From NCBI RefSeq assembly GCF_014358015.1, contig NZ_JACONV010000003.1, positions 248,001-312,000 of the forward strand: a stretch of DNA of 64,000 nucleotides. The letters run 5' to 3'. The position numbers and the translations under genes were made by a program. Every line of letters begins with the position of its first letter. The first letter of the stretch is position 1. The notes under the pieces were generated by a model that made no database searches, had not been told where the DNA came from, and saw nothing but the letters and a program-made list of their open reading frames with translations. This stretch comes from Pseudomonas triticifolii (lineage in GTDB: Bacteria; Pseudomonadota; Gammaproteobacteria; Pseudomonadales; Pseudomonadaceae). Below, piece after piece: positions 9,566 to 17,713 of this stretch.

Positions 9566-10024
9566 ATGGTCATACAACGCATTTTTGCGGGCGTCCTGCT
9601 ATTGGTCTGCATCGGCCTGGCCCTCATGGCATGGCCCTACCAGGCGCCCTTTTCCTACGAACCCGTTGGCCCTCGGGCGTTTCCACTGCTGATGCTCGGC
9701 TTGATGGGCGCTGCCCTGCTGTATCTGCTGATTCGTCCAACGCCCATCGTGCATAGCGAAGACGAGCCACCGCTGGATCGCGAAACGCTGGTCAAGATCG
9801 GCATCTGCATCGCCTTGCTGCTGGTGTTCGCAGGCCTGTTCGAACCGCTGGGTTTCATTCTTAGCAGCATCCTGATCGGTATTCCCATGGCGCGTCTGTA
9901 CGGCGGGCGCTGGGTGCCCAGTGTGGTGGTGGTGATTCTGATGAGCGTCGGCCTTTACCTGCTGTTCGATAAAGCCATGGACGTTCCCTTGCCTTTGGGC
10001 CTGCTCAGCGTTCTGGAGAATTAA
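9566..10024 (+). CDS. tctB: Tripartite tricarboxylate transporter small subunit TctB
   Basis: A 152-residue inner-membrane protein with four predicted membrane segments (about residues 7-24, 35-55, 80-100 and 118-145), the size and topology of the small TTT subunit. AGGAG lies at the usual distance. It sits between tctC and tctA, only two bases before the tctA start. A 5-base-pair hairpin, GCCCG/CGGGC (9533-9547), lies in the tctC-tctB gap and may adjust the excess of binding protein over membrane subunits. Confidence 0.9.
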   Translation: MVIQRIFAGVLLLVCIGLALMAWPYQAPFSYEPVGPRAFPLLMLGLMGAALLYLLIRPTPIVHSEDEPPLDRETLVKIGICIALLLVFAGLFEPLGFILSSILIGIPMARLYGGRWVPSVVVVILMSVGLYLLFDKAMDVPLPLGLLSVLEN

Positions 10025-10026
10025 AC

Positions 10027-11541
10027 GTGGATACTTTCAGCTATCTGGGCCAAGGCTTTGGCGTTGCCCTCACCCCTTACAACCTCATCACTGCGCTGTC
10101 AGGCACGTTGATCGGCACCATCGTCGGCCTGCTGCCGGGGCTGGGTCCGATCAACGGCGTGGCGCTGCTGATTCCCATCGCGTTTGCACTCGGCTTGCCA
10201 CCTGAATCAGCCTTGATTCTGCTGGCCGCCGTGTACCTGGGCTGCGAGTACGGCGGACGCATCAGCTCGATTCTGCTGAACATTCCGGGCGAAGCGTCCA
10301 CTGTGATGACCACGCTGGACGGCTACCCGATGGCGCGCAAGGGCCTGGCGGGCGTCGCGTTGTCACTGTCGGCCTGGAGCTCGTTCATTGGCGCTTTTAT
10401 CGCCACCTGCGGCATGGTGCTGTTCGCGCCGCTGCTCGCCAAGTGGGCGATTGCCTTTGGTCCGGCGGAGTATTTCGTGCTGATGGTCTTTGCCATCGTC
10501 TGCCTGGGCGGGATGGCCGGTGACAAACCGCTCAAAACGTTCATCGCGGCACTGATCGGCCTGTTTCTGTCAGCCGTCGGGATCGATGCCAACAGCGGCG
10601 TGTATCGCTTCACGGGCGACAACATCCATCTGGCGGACGGTATTCAGTTCGTCGTGCTGGTACTGGGCCTGTTTTCCATCAGCGAGATTCTGTTGCTGCT
10701 GGAGAAGACTCACCATGGCCAGGAGGCAGTCAAGGCCACCGGGCGCATGATGTTCAACCTCAAGGAAGCGGCGGCAGTGTTCGCGGTGAACATTCGTTGT
10801 GGCCTCATGGGTTTCATCCTCGGCGTATTGCCGGGTGCAGGCGCAACGCTTGCCAGCGCCGTGGCCTACATGACCGAGAAACGTATCGCAGGCCCCACCG
10901 GCACATTCGGCAAGGGTGACATGCGCGGTCTGGCAGCCCCTGAAACCGCCATCGGCGCAACGGCCTGCGGCGCACTGGTGCCCATGCTGACCCTCGGCGT
11001 TCCGGGCTCCGGCACCACGGCAGTGATGATCGGCGCGCTGTCGCTGTACAACATCACGCCGGGTCCAATGCTGTTTCAACAGCAACCGGACCTCGTCTGG
11101 GGCCTGATCGCTTCGCTGTTCATCGCCAACATCATGCTGGTGGTCCTGAACATACCGATGATCCGCATCTTCACCCGCATCCTCGCTGTGCCGAACTGGG
11201 CGCTGGTGCCGGTCATTGCGATCATCACCGGGATCGGCGTCTACGCCGTACACGCCACCACCTTCGATCTGTTCCTGATGGTCGGCATCGGCATCTTCGG
11301 CTACATCCTGCGCAAGCTGGATTTCCCGCTCTCGCCGATTCTGCTCGGGTTCATTCTGGGCGGTCTGATGGAGCAGAACCTGCGTCGCGCGCTGTCGATC
11401 TCCAACGGTGAGCTGGGGATTCTGTGGGCAAGCCCGATCACTCTTGGTGTCTGGGTGCTGACCGTGTTCATGCTGCTGTTCCCGCTGATCCGTATCTGGC
11501 GCAAGCGTGCCAGCCAGCGTGCTGCCGTGGCTGATGTCTGA
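10027..11541 (+). CDS. tctA: Tripartite tricarboxylate transporter large subunit TctA
   Basis: This is the 504-residue channel-forming permease with about 12 membrane segments, driving sodium- or proton-coupled tricarboxylate uptake. Family motifs GLLPGLGPINGVALL (near residue 40) and GVLPGAGATLASAVAY (near residue 265), placed symmetrically in the two halves, are present. The start is GTG at 10027, two bases after the tctB stop. Its stop overlaps the next gene by 8 bases. Confidence 0.94.
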   Translation: MDTFSYLGQGFGVALTPYNLITALSGTLIGTIVGLLPGLGPINGVALLIPIAFALGLPPESALILLAAVYLGCEYGGRISSILLNIPGEASTVMTTLDGYPMARKGLAGVALSLSAWSSFIGAFIATCGMVLFAPLLAKWAIAFGPAEYFVLMVFAIVCLGGMAGDKPLKTFIAALIGLFLSAVGIDANSGVYRFTGDNIHLADGIQFVVLVLGLFSISEILLLLEKTHHGQEAVKATGRMMFNLKEAAAVFAVNIRCGLMGFILGVLPGAGATLASAVAYMTEKRIAGPTGTFGKGDMRGLAAPETAIGATACGALVPMLTLGVPGSGTTAVMIGALSLYNITPGPMLFQQQPDLVWGLIASLFIANIMLVVLNIPMIRIFTRILAVPNWALVPVIAIITGIGVYAVHATTFDLFLMVGIGIFGYILRKLDFPLSPILLGFILGGLMEQNLRRALSISNGELGILWASPITLGVWVLTVFMLLFPLIRIWRKRASQRAAVADV

Positions 11542-12568
11542 TTCATCCTGGCGTACGTGGTGGCCGACCCCGGTGGTCGGCCTGCTGGGCGGTTACCTTG
11601 CCAGCCTGGTTGGTTGGCCGTTGCCCTGGATGGTCGGCTCGTTGCTGGCGATCATCCTGGTGCGCTGCCTGACACGCTGGCAGATCACACAAATTCCCGG
11701 TGGCCGCAAATGCGGCCAGTTGATTATCGGGATCGGCATCGGACTGCACTTCACGCCCGTGGTGATCGAGCAAGTGCTCGCACACTTCGGGCTGATTTTC
11801 TTCGGTGCGCTGGTGACGAGCCTGTCGTGCCTGGTGGGTGTGTGGCTAATGCTGCGCACTGGCGAGGATCGACCAACGGCGTTCTTTTCCAGTATGCCGG
11901 GCGGCTCCGGCGAGATGGTCAACCTCGGCGCGCGCAACGGTGCAACCCTGAGCAGCGTCGCGGCCGCACAGAGCCTGCGTGTGCTGGCTGTGGTGCTGTG
12001 CGTGCCAGCGATCTTCAAGTACTTGCTGGGCGATGGCGCGCCAGCGCTGCACGCCACCAGTGTCGATTGGCGCTGGCTGGCGTTTTTGCTGCCGTTCGGC
12101 GCGTTGGTGGCCTGGCTGTGGCAACGCCTCAAGCAACCCAATCCGTGGCTGTTTGGGCCACTGCTGCTGAGCGCGGTGGTGAGTGTGGTCTGGGACCTGA
12201 AAATCGGCCTGCCCAGCGGGGCCAGCCAGTTGGGGCAATTGTTGATCGGCAGCGGACTGGGCTGTCATTTCAACCGTGCATTCTTTCGTCGTGCGCCGTC
12301 GTTTCTGGGGCGCACGCTTGTGGGAACCGCGCTGACGATGCTGATTGCCGCCCTCGCCGCCTTCGGGCTAAGCGCGCTGACGCATCTGGATGTGCGCTCG
12401 CTGACACTGGGCATGATGCCCGGCGGCATCGCCGAGATGAGCCTCACGGCCGAGGTGTTGCAACTGTCGGTGCCACTGGTGACGGCCATGCAGGTCATGC
12501 GCTTGCTGTTCGTACTCTTTCTGGCCGAGCCGCTGTTCAGGCGCTGGAACAGACAGCCCGCTGACTGA
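11534..12568 (+). CDS. AbrB-family (AbrB_dup) membrane transporter
   Basis: An inner-membrane protein of 344 residues with about 10 hydrophobic segments and the duplicated AbrB motif. The two halves each carry a GxxP/MPGG element: FFSSMPGGSGEMVNLGA and LGMMPGGIAEMSLTAEV. It was named after E. coli AbrB, a suspected regulator of aidB; members are also called ammonia monooxygenase-like in error. The ATG at 11534 lies within the last codons of tctA, so it is translated with the tct operon, suggesting a linked transport role. Substrate unknown. Confidence 0.85.
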   Translation: MSDSSWRTWWPTPVVGLLGGYLASLVGWPLPWMVGSLLAIILVRCLTRWQITQIPGGRKCGQLIIGIGIGLHFTPVVIEQVLAHFGLIFFGALVTSLSCLVGVWLMLRTGEDRPTAFFSSMPGGSGEMVNLGARNGATLSSVAAAQSLRVLAVVLCVPAIFKYLLGDGAPALHATSVDWRWLAFLLPFGALVAWLWQRLKQPNPWLFGPLLLSAVVSVVWDLKIGLPSGASQLGQLLIGSGLGCHFNRAFFRRAPSFLGRTLVGTALTMLIAALAAFGLSALTHLDVRSLTLGMMPGGIAEMSLTAEVLQLSVPLVTAMQVMRLLFVLFLAEPLFRRWNRQPAD

Positions 12569-12573
12569 GTGCT

Positions 12574-13266
12574 TCAGATGTTCGACAAACGCCAGTCGAT
12601 CGGAGTAAGTCCGTTCTGCTCCAGGTATTTGTTGGCCCGTCCGAAATGCCCGTTGCCCAGAAAGCCCTTATAGGCTGACAGCGGTGAGGGATGGACCGAG
12701 GTCAGTACCAGATGCTTTGTGGCATCGACCAGCTTCTGCTTGCTCTGCGCATGAGCTCCCCACAGCAGAAACACCAGGTGCGGCTGATGCTCGCTGACCA
12801 CCTGAATGATCCTGTCAGTGAAATGCTGCCACCCCTTGCCCGCATGAGACGCCGCATTGGCTCGTTCGACTGTAAGGGTGGTATTAAGCAGCAATACACC
12901 CTGATCCGCCCAGGACTGCAGGCAGCCATGGTTGGGAATGTCGATGTTCAGGTCGCGCTTGAGCTCTTTGTAGATGTTGACCAGCGAAGGCGGTGTCGGC
13001 ACGCCGGGCTGCACCGAAAAGCACAAGCCGTGAGCCTGATTGGGACCGTGGTATGGATCCTGACCGAGGATCACGACTTTTACGTTATCCAGCGGCGTTG
13101 AGTTGAGCGCGTTGAACATCAGCGGCCCGGGCGGATAAATTTCCTTGCCCGCGGCATGCTCCTGACGCAGAAACTCGCGCAACTGATGCATGTAAGGTTT
13201 TTCGAATTCTTCACGCAGCGCCTCCTTCCAGCTGGGCTCAAGCTTTATGCGGTCGTCGCTCGTCAT
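12574..13266 (-). CDS. ung: Uracil-DNA glycosylase (Ung)
   Basis: Removes uracil from DNA at the start of base-excision repair. It has 230 residues from ATG 13266. The water-activating loop [13 protein letters not shown] (catalytic Asp about residue 70) and the Leu-intercalation loop [11 protein letters not shown] (His about 193) are both intact. The 19 extra residues of the longer frame from 13323 show no conservation and would need a weak start. It is convergent with the AbrB-family gene, five bases away, and divergent from the downstream hydrolase gene. Confidence 0.96.
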   Translation of the reverse strand: MTSDDRIKLEPSWKEALREEFEKPYMHQLREFLRQEHAAGKEIYPPGPLMFNALNSTPLDNVKVVILGQDPYHGPNQAHGLCFSVQPGVPTPPSLVNIYKELKRDLNIDIPNHGCLQSWADQGVLLLNTTLTVERANAASHAGKGWQHFTDRIIQVVSEHQPHLVFLLWGAHAQSKQKLVDATKHLVLTSVHPSPLSAYKGFLGNGHFGRANKYLEQNGLTPIDWRLSNI

Positions 13267-13434
13267 GGTCACATCCGGTAAAAAGATTGCGCGGACACTA
13301 GGAAAGCTGACGGACAATGTCAAATACCCCCCATCGACTTCACCCTTTTCCTACACTGCATATTTCCCCTTGCAACTTAACAGCGCAGCGCGGAGACCAA
13401 GGTTAACGGCAGCGTCTTTATAGAGAGGGTCACG

Positions 13435-14547
13435 ATGAACCTGCAATTCGAAGAACTTCATGCTCAAGGCGGCGCACGTATCGGCGTTGCCACGCTGGAT
13501 GCCGAGAAGTCGCTCAACGCCCTGTCGCTGCCGATGATTCTGGCCCTTCAGGATCAGCTCGACGCCTGGGCGAGCAATCCACACATCGCCTGTGTCCTGC
13601 TGCGCGGCAATGGCCCGAAAGCCTTCTGTGCTGGCGGCGATGTGCGCACGCTGGTGGAAACCTGTCTTGAGGAGCCCGGCACCGTGCCCGCATTGGCCGC
13701 GAATTTCTTCGGTGCCGAATATCGTCTGGACTACAGCCTGCACACTTATCCCAAGCCACTGATCTGCTGGGCGCAGGGTTATGTGCTGGGCGGCGGGATG
13801 GGCTTGCTGCAGGGTGCGAACATCCGGATCGTCACCCAGAGCAGTCGCCTGGCGATGCCGGAAATCAGCATCGGTCTGTACCCGGATGTCGGCGCAAGCT
13901 GGTTTCTGTCCCGGCTGCCAGGGAAACTGGGATTGTTTCTGGGCCTGACCGGCTCGCACATCAATGGCCGTGACGCACTGGATCTTGATCTGGCCGACCG
14001 CTGCCTGCTCGATGAGCAGCAGCCGGACCTGATCGAAGGCCTGCTGCAGCTCAACTGGCAGGAACAGACCGACGTGCAGCTTAACAGCCTGCTAAAGGCA
14101 CTGCAGCACGAGGCCAACAGCCAGTTGCCGCAAGCCCAGTGGCTACCGCGTCGGGAGCGCATTGATGCGTTACTGGACGTGGGCAACCTGGTCTGTGCCT
14201 GGCAGGCGATCAGTCATCTGCAACATCAGGACGACGCCTTGCTGGCCAAGGGAGCCAAAAATCTGGTCGAAGGCTGCCCGGTTACCGCGCACCTGGTCTG
14301 GGAACAAATCGACCGTGCCCGTCACCTGTCACTGGCGCAGGTGTTTCAAATGGAATACACCATGAGCCTCAATTGCTGTCGCCATCCGGAATTCAGCGAA
14401 GGCGTGCGGGCGAGGTTGATTGACAAGGACCACACGCCTCACTGGCACTGGCCGGACGTGAGCAAAGTGCCGCCCGCAGTCATCGAAGCGCACTTTGAAA
14501 AGGTCTGGGAAGGACGGCACCCGTTGGCCGATTTGTCGGCGTACTGA
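13435..14547 (+). CDS. Enoyl-CoA hydratase/isomerase family, 3-hydroxyisobutyryl-CoA hydrolase-like
   Basis: A 370-residue crotonase-fold protein. Length and C-terminal extension match 3-hydroxyisobutyryl-CoA hydrolases of valine breakdown rather than the ~260-residue hydratases. The oxyanion-hole segments GPKAFCAGGDVRTL (about 61-74) and GYVLGGGMGL (about 115-124) and the catalytic EISIGLYPDVGAS stretch with its Glu and Asp are visible. GAGAGGG precedes the ATG. It stands alone, so the valine link rests on family knowledge only. Confidence 0.85.
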   Translation: MNLQFEELHAQGGARIGVATLDAEKSLNALSLPMILALQDQLDAWASNPHIACVLLRGNGPKAFCAGGDVRTLVETCLEEPGTVPALAANFFGAEYRLDYSLHTYPKPLICWAQGYVLGGGMGLLQGANIRIVTQSSRLAMPEISIGLYPDVGASWFLSRLPGKLGLFLGLTGSHINGRDALDLDLADRCLLDEQQPDLIEGLLQLNWQEQTDVQLNSLLKALQHEANSQLPQAQWLPRRERIDALLDVGNLVCAWQAISHLQHQDDALLAKGAKNLVEGCPVTAHLVWEQIDRARHLSLAQVFQMEYTMSLNCCRHPEFSEGVRARLIDKDHTPHWHWPDVSKVPPAVIEAHFEKVWEGRHPLADLSAY

Positions 14548-14640
14548 GCACGCATGGCAAATCCGGCATGGACACGATTTGCCGGCGATAGCGTGAGTCC
14601 AGTCGCTGTATCAGCGTCCTGGACAACGCATCGCCGGCAA

Positions 14641-14735
14641 GCCGCCTCCCACCACCACGATGTTTACCGGGAGAAAGTGCAGCCCCGAGCCGCCTCCCAA
14701 GGCTCGATGCCTACCGGGAGAAACTGCAGCCTCCA
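14641..14735. repeat. Two-copy ~47-base imperfect tandem repeat
   Basis: GCCGCCTCCCA followed by ACCGGGAGAAA and TGCAGCC occurs twice, starting at 14641 and 14689. The flank CGCCGGCAAGCCGCCTCCCA looks like a decayed Pseudomonas REP palindrome. The surrounding 250 bases (14548-14803) hold no convincing gene. Confidence 0.55.
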
Positions 14736-14803
14736 GGAGGTTGCGGTCTCTCCACCGTGGAACCCGCGTTAATAGCGCAACATTCACCCGTTACGCCTGA
14801 GCC

Positions 14804-15241
14804 TTAGCGATGGCCGCCGCGGCCATCGCCACGCCCACGGCCATCGCCTCTGCCACCGTGGTCACGTCCGCCGCGACCGCCGTGGTCATCCCAGCCCCGG
14901 TTCCGACGGTCACCGCGCCAACCGTCATGCCCCTGAAAACGGTCGTTGCGCCAGCCATAGCCCGGTGGGCGTCCGGGTGCGTAATAGCGTGGCTGCGGCG
15001 GCGGTGCGTAATACCGGGGTTGCGTGTAATAACGCGGCTGTTGGTAATAGCGCGGTTGGGGCGCCACATAGATGCGCCGCTCCTGGTAATAGGTGGAACG
15101 GTAGCCGTTGTCATAAGCGTATCCGCCCGCCACGACCGTGGTCGGCTGCGTGTACACATCGGATTCGTAGTAACCAGGGCCTCCATAACAACCAGCAAGG
15201 AAGAGGGTCAGCAAAACGATAAGCGAGGGTCTTCGATACAT
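14804..15241 (-). CDS. Tyr/Pro- and Gly/Arg-rich lipoprotein
   Basis: A 145-residue predicted lipoprotein. ATG 15241 has AGGAGG just upstream. A signal peptide ends in the lipobox LAGC (Cys18). The mature part is low complexity in two blocks: residues ~60-95 have repeated PRYY(x)QPRYY units, and residues ~105-145 are rich in Gly, Arg, Asp and His with DHGGRG-type repeats. No enzymatic domain is visible. Such proteins are common in Pseudomonas, but their role is not known. The long opposite-strand open frame here is only a shadow of the biased composition. Confidence 0.75.
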   Translation of the reverse strand: MYRRPSLIVLLTLFLAGCYGGPGYYESDVYTQPTTVVAGGYAYDNGYRSTYYQERRIYVAPQPRYYQQPRYYTQPRYYAPPPQPRYYAPGRPPGYGWRNDRFQGHDGWRGDRRNRGWDDHGGRGGRDHGGRGDGRGRGDGRGGHR

Positions 15242-15420
15242 GGCGGCCTCCTGGACCGCGATTGGCACAAACCAGCGACGCTGGCCGGCGTCAGCCAAAC
15301 GGGTTGGCAGACGAAGAATAAGACACTGAAAAGGCGATCTAGTGCGCCGTCGCCTGTCCCGCCCATCGGCCCTGCAGACGGGAGTCGGGGCGCCGGGCTC
15401 GGAAATCAAGGCCCGCAGGG

Positions 15421-15448
15421 ATGTAGCACCTTCTTACAAAGATGCTAC
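15421..15448. repeat. Inverted repeat upstream of the guanidine operon
   Basis: TGTAGCA (from 15422) and TGCTACA (ending about 15449) form a 7-base perfect inverted repeat about 120 bases before the sigma-54-type promoter. It may be a regulator site or the end of another transcript; nothing else supports either. Confidence 0.35.
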
Positions 15449-15567
15449 AAAACATTTCAGCACAACGCTTCATCAAGGTGCACCTGCGCACCAGCACAAG
15501 GCAAATCCCACGCATCCATCACGCCTTTAAATTCCAGGAGCCTTGCCAGCCGGGCGTCTTGGCAAGT

Positions 15568-15582
15568 TGGCACAACTCTCGC
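15568..15582 (+). promoter_or_regulatory. Sigma-54-type promoter of the guanidine operon
   Basis: TGGCACA-N4-TCGC has the invariant GG (15569-15570) and GC (15581-15582) ten bases apart, as in the RpoN consensus TGGCACG-N4-TTGCW. Transcription should start near 15594, about 50 bases before the riboswitch. A GGTGC-N6-GCACC inverted repeat at about 15477-15492 is placed where an enhancer-binding protein such as NtrC would bind. The link to nitrogen control is an inference. Confidence 0.6.
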
Positions 15583-15639
15583 TTGGTTTCTATTGTGCAG
15601 GAGTCAACACACGGTTCGCGGCACCACAATTTGCAATAG

Positions 15640-15737
15640 CTGACTAGGGTTCCGGCTTGCCAGAGGGCAAGTGGCTGGTCCGAGAGTTGGCGACCTCCAG
15701 TAGAGGTTACACGGCGGGACAAAAGCCCGGGAGACAG
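15640..15737 (+). ncRNA. Guanidine-I riboswitch (ykkC class)
   Basis: The leader carries the conserved blocks of the ykkC aptamer in order: CTAGGGTTCCGG (15644-15655), a small hairpin CTTGCC/GGCAAG, TGGTCCGAGAG (about 15676-15686), a second hairpin ACCTC/GAGGT, and ACGGCGGGACAAAAGCCCGG with GGGAGA (15711-15734). These are the diagnostic residues of the guanidine-I class. It lies before a guanidine transport and carboxylation operon, exactly the expected context. Guanidine binding should turn expression on. Confidence 0.95.
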
Positions 15738-15786
15738 GACACCAGTGGTGTCACGTTGCTCCTGGCCGCCCTTTTCACTACTGGAG
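15738..15786 (+). promoter_or_regulatory. Candidate expression platform of the guanidine-I riboswitch
   Basis: Two mutually exclusive hairpins can form after the aptamer. GACACC-AGT-GGTGTC (15738-15752) is a local stem. Alternatively CCAGTGGTG (15742-15750) pairs with CACTACTGG (15776-15784), nine pairs with one G-U, which would cover the start of the ribosome site GGAG (15783-15786). This suggests translational control of the first gene; it is a reading of the sequence, not tested. Confidence 0.5.
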
Positions 15787-15796
15787 ATATCTCTCG

Positions 15797-16870
15797 ATGC
15801 TCAAGTCAACGTCCCGTCTCTCAGGCCTGCTCTGCGCCGGTCTTTTCGCTGCATTGAGCTTCTCGGCAAACGCCGCCCCCAAGGACCACTTCAACGTCTG
15901 CTGGACCATCTATGCGGGCTGGATGCCGTGGGAATACGCAGGCACCCAGGGCATCGTCGACAAATGGGCCAAGAAGTACGGCATCAAGATTGATGTCACC
16001 CAGCTCAATGATTACGTCGAGTCGATCAACCAATACACCGCCGGACAGTTCGATGGCTGCACCATGACCAATATGGACGCGCTGACCATCCCGGCGGCCG
16101 GCGGCGTGGAAAGCACCGCGCTGATCGTCAGTGATTTCTCCAACGGCAATGACGGTGTGGTGCTCAAAGGCGAAGGCAAGAAAATCGCCGACCTCAAGGG
16201 CATGGACGTCAACCTGGTCGAACTCTCGGTTTCCCACTACTTGCTGGCCCGCGCGCTCGACACTGCCAGGCTCAGCGAGAAAGACCTGAAAGTGGTCAAT
16301 ACCTCGGACGCCGATATTGCCGCGGCCTTCAACACCGATGATGTTCAAGCCGTCACCACCTGGAACCCGATGCTGTCTGAAATCAAGGCTAAACCGGGCG
16401 TGACTGAAGTGTTCAATTCCAGCCAGATCCCCGGCGAGATCATGGACATGATGGTGGTCAACACCCAGACCCTGAAAGACAACCCGGCCCTGGGCAAGGC
16501 CCTGACCGGTGCGTGGTTCGAAGTGGTCGCGCTGATGAACGCCAAGAATGCCCAGAGCAAGGCTGCGCTGGAACACATGGCCAAGGCCTCGGGCACCGAT
16601 CTGGCGGGTTTCCAGTCGCAACTGGACACCACCAAGCTGTTTGCCACGCCCAAGGAAGCACTTGAGTTCGCCACCAGCAAGCAACTGCCGGACACCATGG
16701 GCAAAGTCGCCAGCTTTTCGTTTGCCCACGGTCTGCTCGGTGAAGGTGCCAAAGACGACAAGGCGGTGGGCATGACCTTCGCCAATGGCGTGACCACGGG
16801 CGACAAGGGCAATCTCAAGCTGCATTTTGACCCAAGCTACGTGCAGATGGCTGCCGACGGCAAGCTGTAA
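15797..16870 (+). CDS. ABC transporter substrate-binding protein (guanidine operon)
   Basis: A 357-residue periplasmic binding protein of the NitT/TauT type with a signal peptide (about 1-26, cleavage after ANA). VCWTIYAGWMPWEYAG at the start of the mature protein and the NTDDVQAVTTWNPM segment belong to the ligand-binding fold. It is often annotated as a taurine or urea-carboxylase-related transporter. The riboswitch directly upstream and the downstream carboxylase argue for guanidine or a guanidine-like compound as substrate. It is the first gene of an eight-gene operon through atzF, counting permease, ATPase, two deiminase subunits, carboxylase and hydrolase with the controls between them. 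Confidence 0.88.
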   Translation: MLKSTSRLSGLLCAGLFAALSFSANAAPKDHFNVCWTIYAGWMPWEYAGTQGIVDKWAKKYGIKIDVTQLNDYVESINQYTAGQFDGCTMTNMDALTIPAAGGVESTALIVSDFSNGNDGVVLKGEGKKIADLKGMDVNLVELSVSHYLLARALDTARLSEKDLKVVNTSDADIAAAFNTDDVQAVTTWNPMLSEIKAKPGVTEVFNSSQIPGEIMDMMVVNTQTLKDNPALGKALTGAWFEVVALMNAKNAQSKAALEHMAKASGTDLAGFQSQLDTTKLFATPKEALEFATSKQLPDTMGKVASFSFAHGLLGEGAKDDKAVGMTFANGVTTGDKGNLKLHFDPSYVQMAADGKL

Positions 16871-16897
16871 ACCACGTTTCGCACAAAGGTCACTGCC

Positions 16898-17713
16898 ATG
16901 CGCTTGATAAACCGCCACCCGGATCGCGCCGGTCGCCTGATCCTGGTGATCCTGCCGTTCGCCCTGCTGCTGTTCGCCTATTTTCTGGGCTCGGCCAGCA
17001 GGCTTGCGGAAAACCCCAACGACAAACTGTTGCCCAGCGCGGTGCAAATGGCCGACGCGGTCAATCGCATGGCGTTCAAGGCCGACACTCGCACCGGCGA
17101 ATACCTGTTGTGGCAGGACACCGCGTCCAGCCTGCAACGGCTGGCGGTGGGTCTGGGCATCAGTGCCTTGCTCGGGCTGTGCCTGGGCATTGCGGCGGGC
17201 ATTCTGCCGATGTTCGGCGCGCCGCTGTCGCCGTTGCTGACGGTGCTGTCGATGGTGCCGCCGCTGGCGATCCTGCCGATTCTCTTCATCGTGTTCGGCC
17301 TGGGCGAGCTGTCGAAAGTGATGCTGATCGTCATCGGTATCACGCCCATTCTGGCGCGGGATCTGGAACAACGGGCGCGGGAGATTCCGGTGGAATTGCT
17401 GATCAAGGCACAGACCCTCGGGGCCTCGACCTGGACGCTGATCCTGCGGGTGATCCTGCCGCAACTGCTGCCACGTCTGTTGATTGCACTGCGGCTGGTG
17501 CTGGGTTCGGCCTGGCTGTTTCTGATCGCAGCCGAGGCTATCGCCTCCACTGACGGCCTGGGTTACCGGATTTTTCTGGTACGCCGCTATCTGGCAATGG
17601 ACGTGATTCTGCCTTACGTGGTGTGGATCACCCTGCTCGCCTGGTTGATGGATTGGGGCCTCAAAGCCCTGACCCGGCGTGCATTTCCCTGGTACGAAGG
17701 AGCGCGGGCATGA
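16898..17713 (+). CDS. ABC transporter permease (guanidine operon)
   Basis: A 271-residue inner-membrane permease of the NitT/TauT (BPD_transp_1) family, with about six membrane segments. The EAA loop that contacts the ATPase reads ELLIKAQTLGASTWTLILRVILPQLLP (about residues 165-191). Its stop overlaps the next gene in ATGA, so permease and ATPase are translated together. It works with the binding protein upstream and the ATPase downstream. Confidence 0.9.
   Translation: MRLINRHPDRAGRLILVILPFALLLFAYFLGSASRLAENPNDKLLPSAVQMADAVNRMAFKADTRTGEYLLWQDTASSLQRLAVGLGISALLGLCLGIAAGILPMFGAPLSPLLTVLSMVPPLAILPILFIVFGLGELSKVMLIVIGITPILARDLEQRAREIPVELLIKAQTLGASTWTLILRVILPQLLPRLLIALRLVLGSAWLFLIAAEAIASTDGLGYRIFLVRRYLAMDVILPYVVWITLLAWLMDWGLKALTRRAFPWYEGARA

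Noticed and set aside
15821..17464. 547-codon open frame on the minus strand opposite the guanidine transporter genes
   Set aside because: It is a GC-rich shadow frame, His/Gln/Arg-rich, with no domain; the plus-strand ABC genes are unambiguous.
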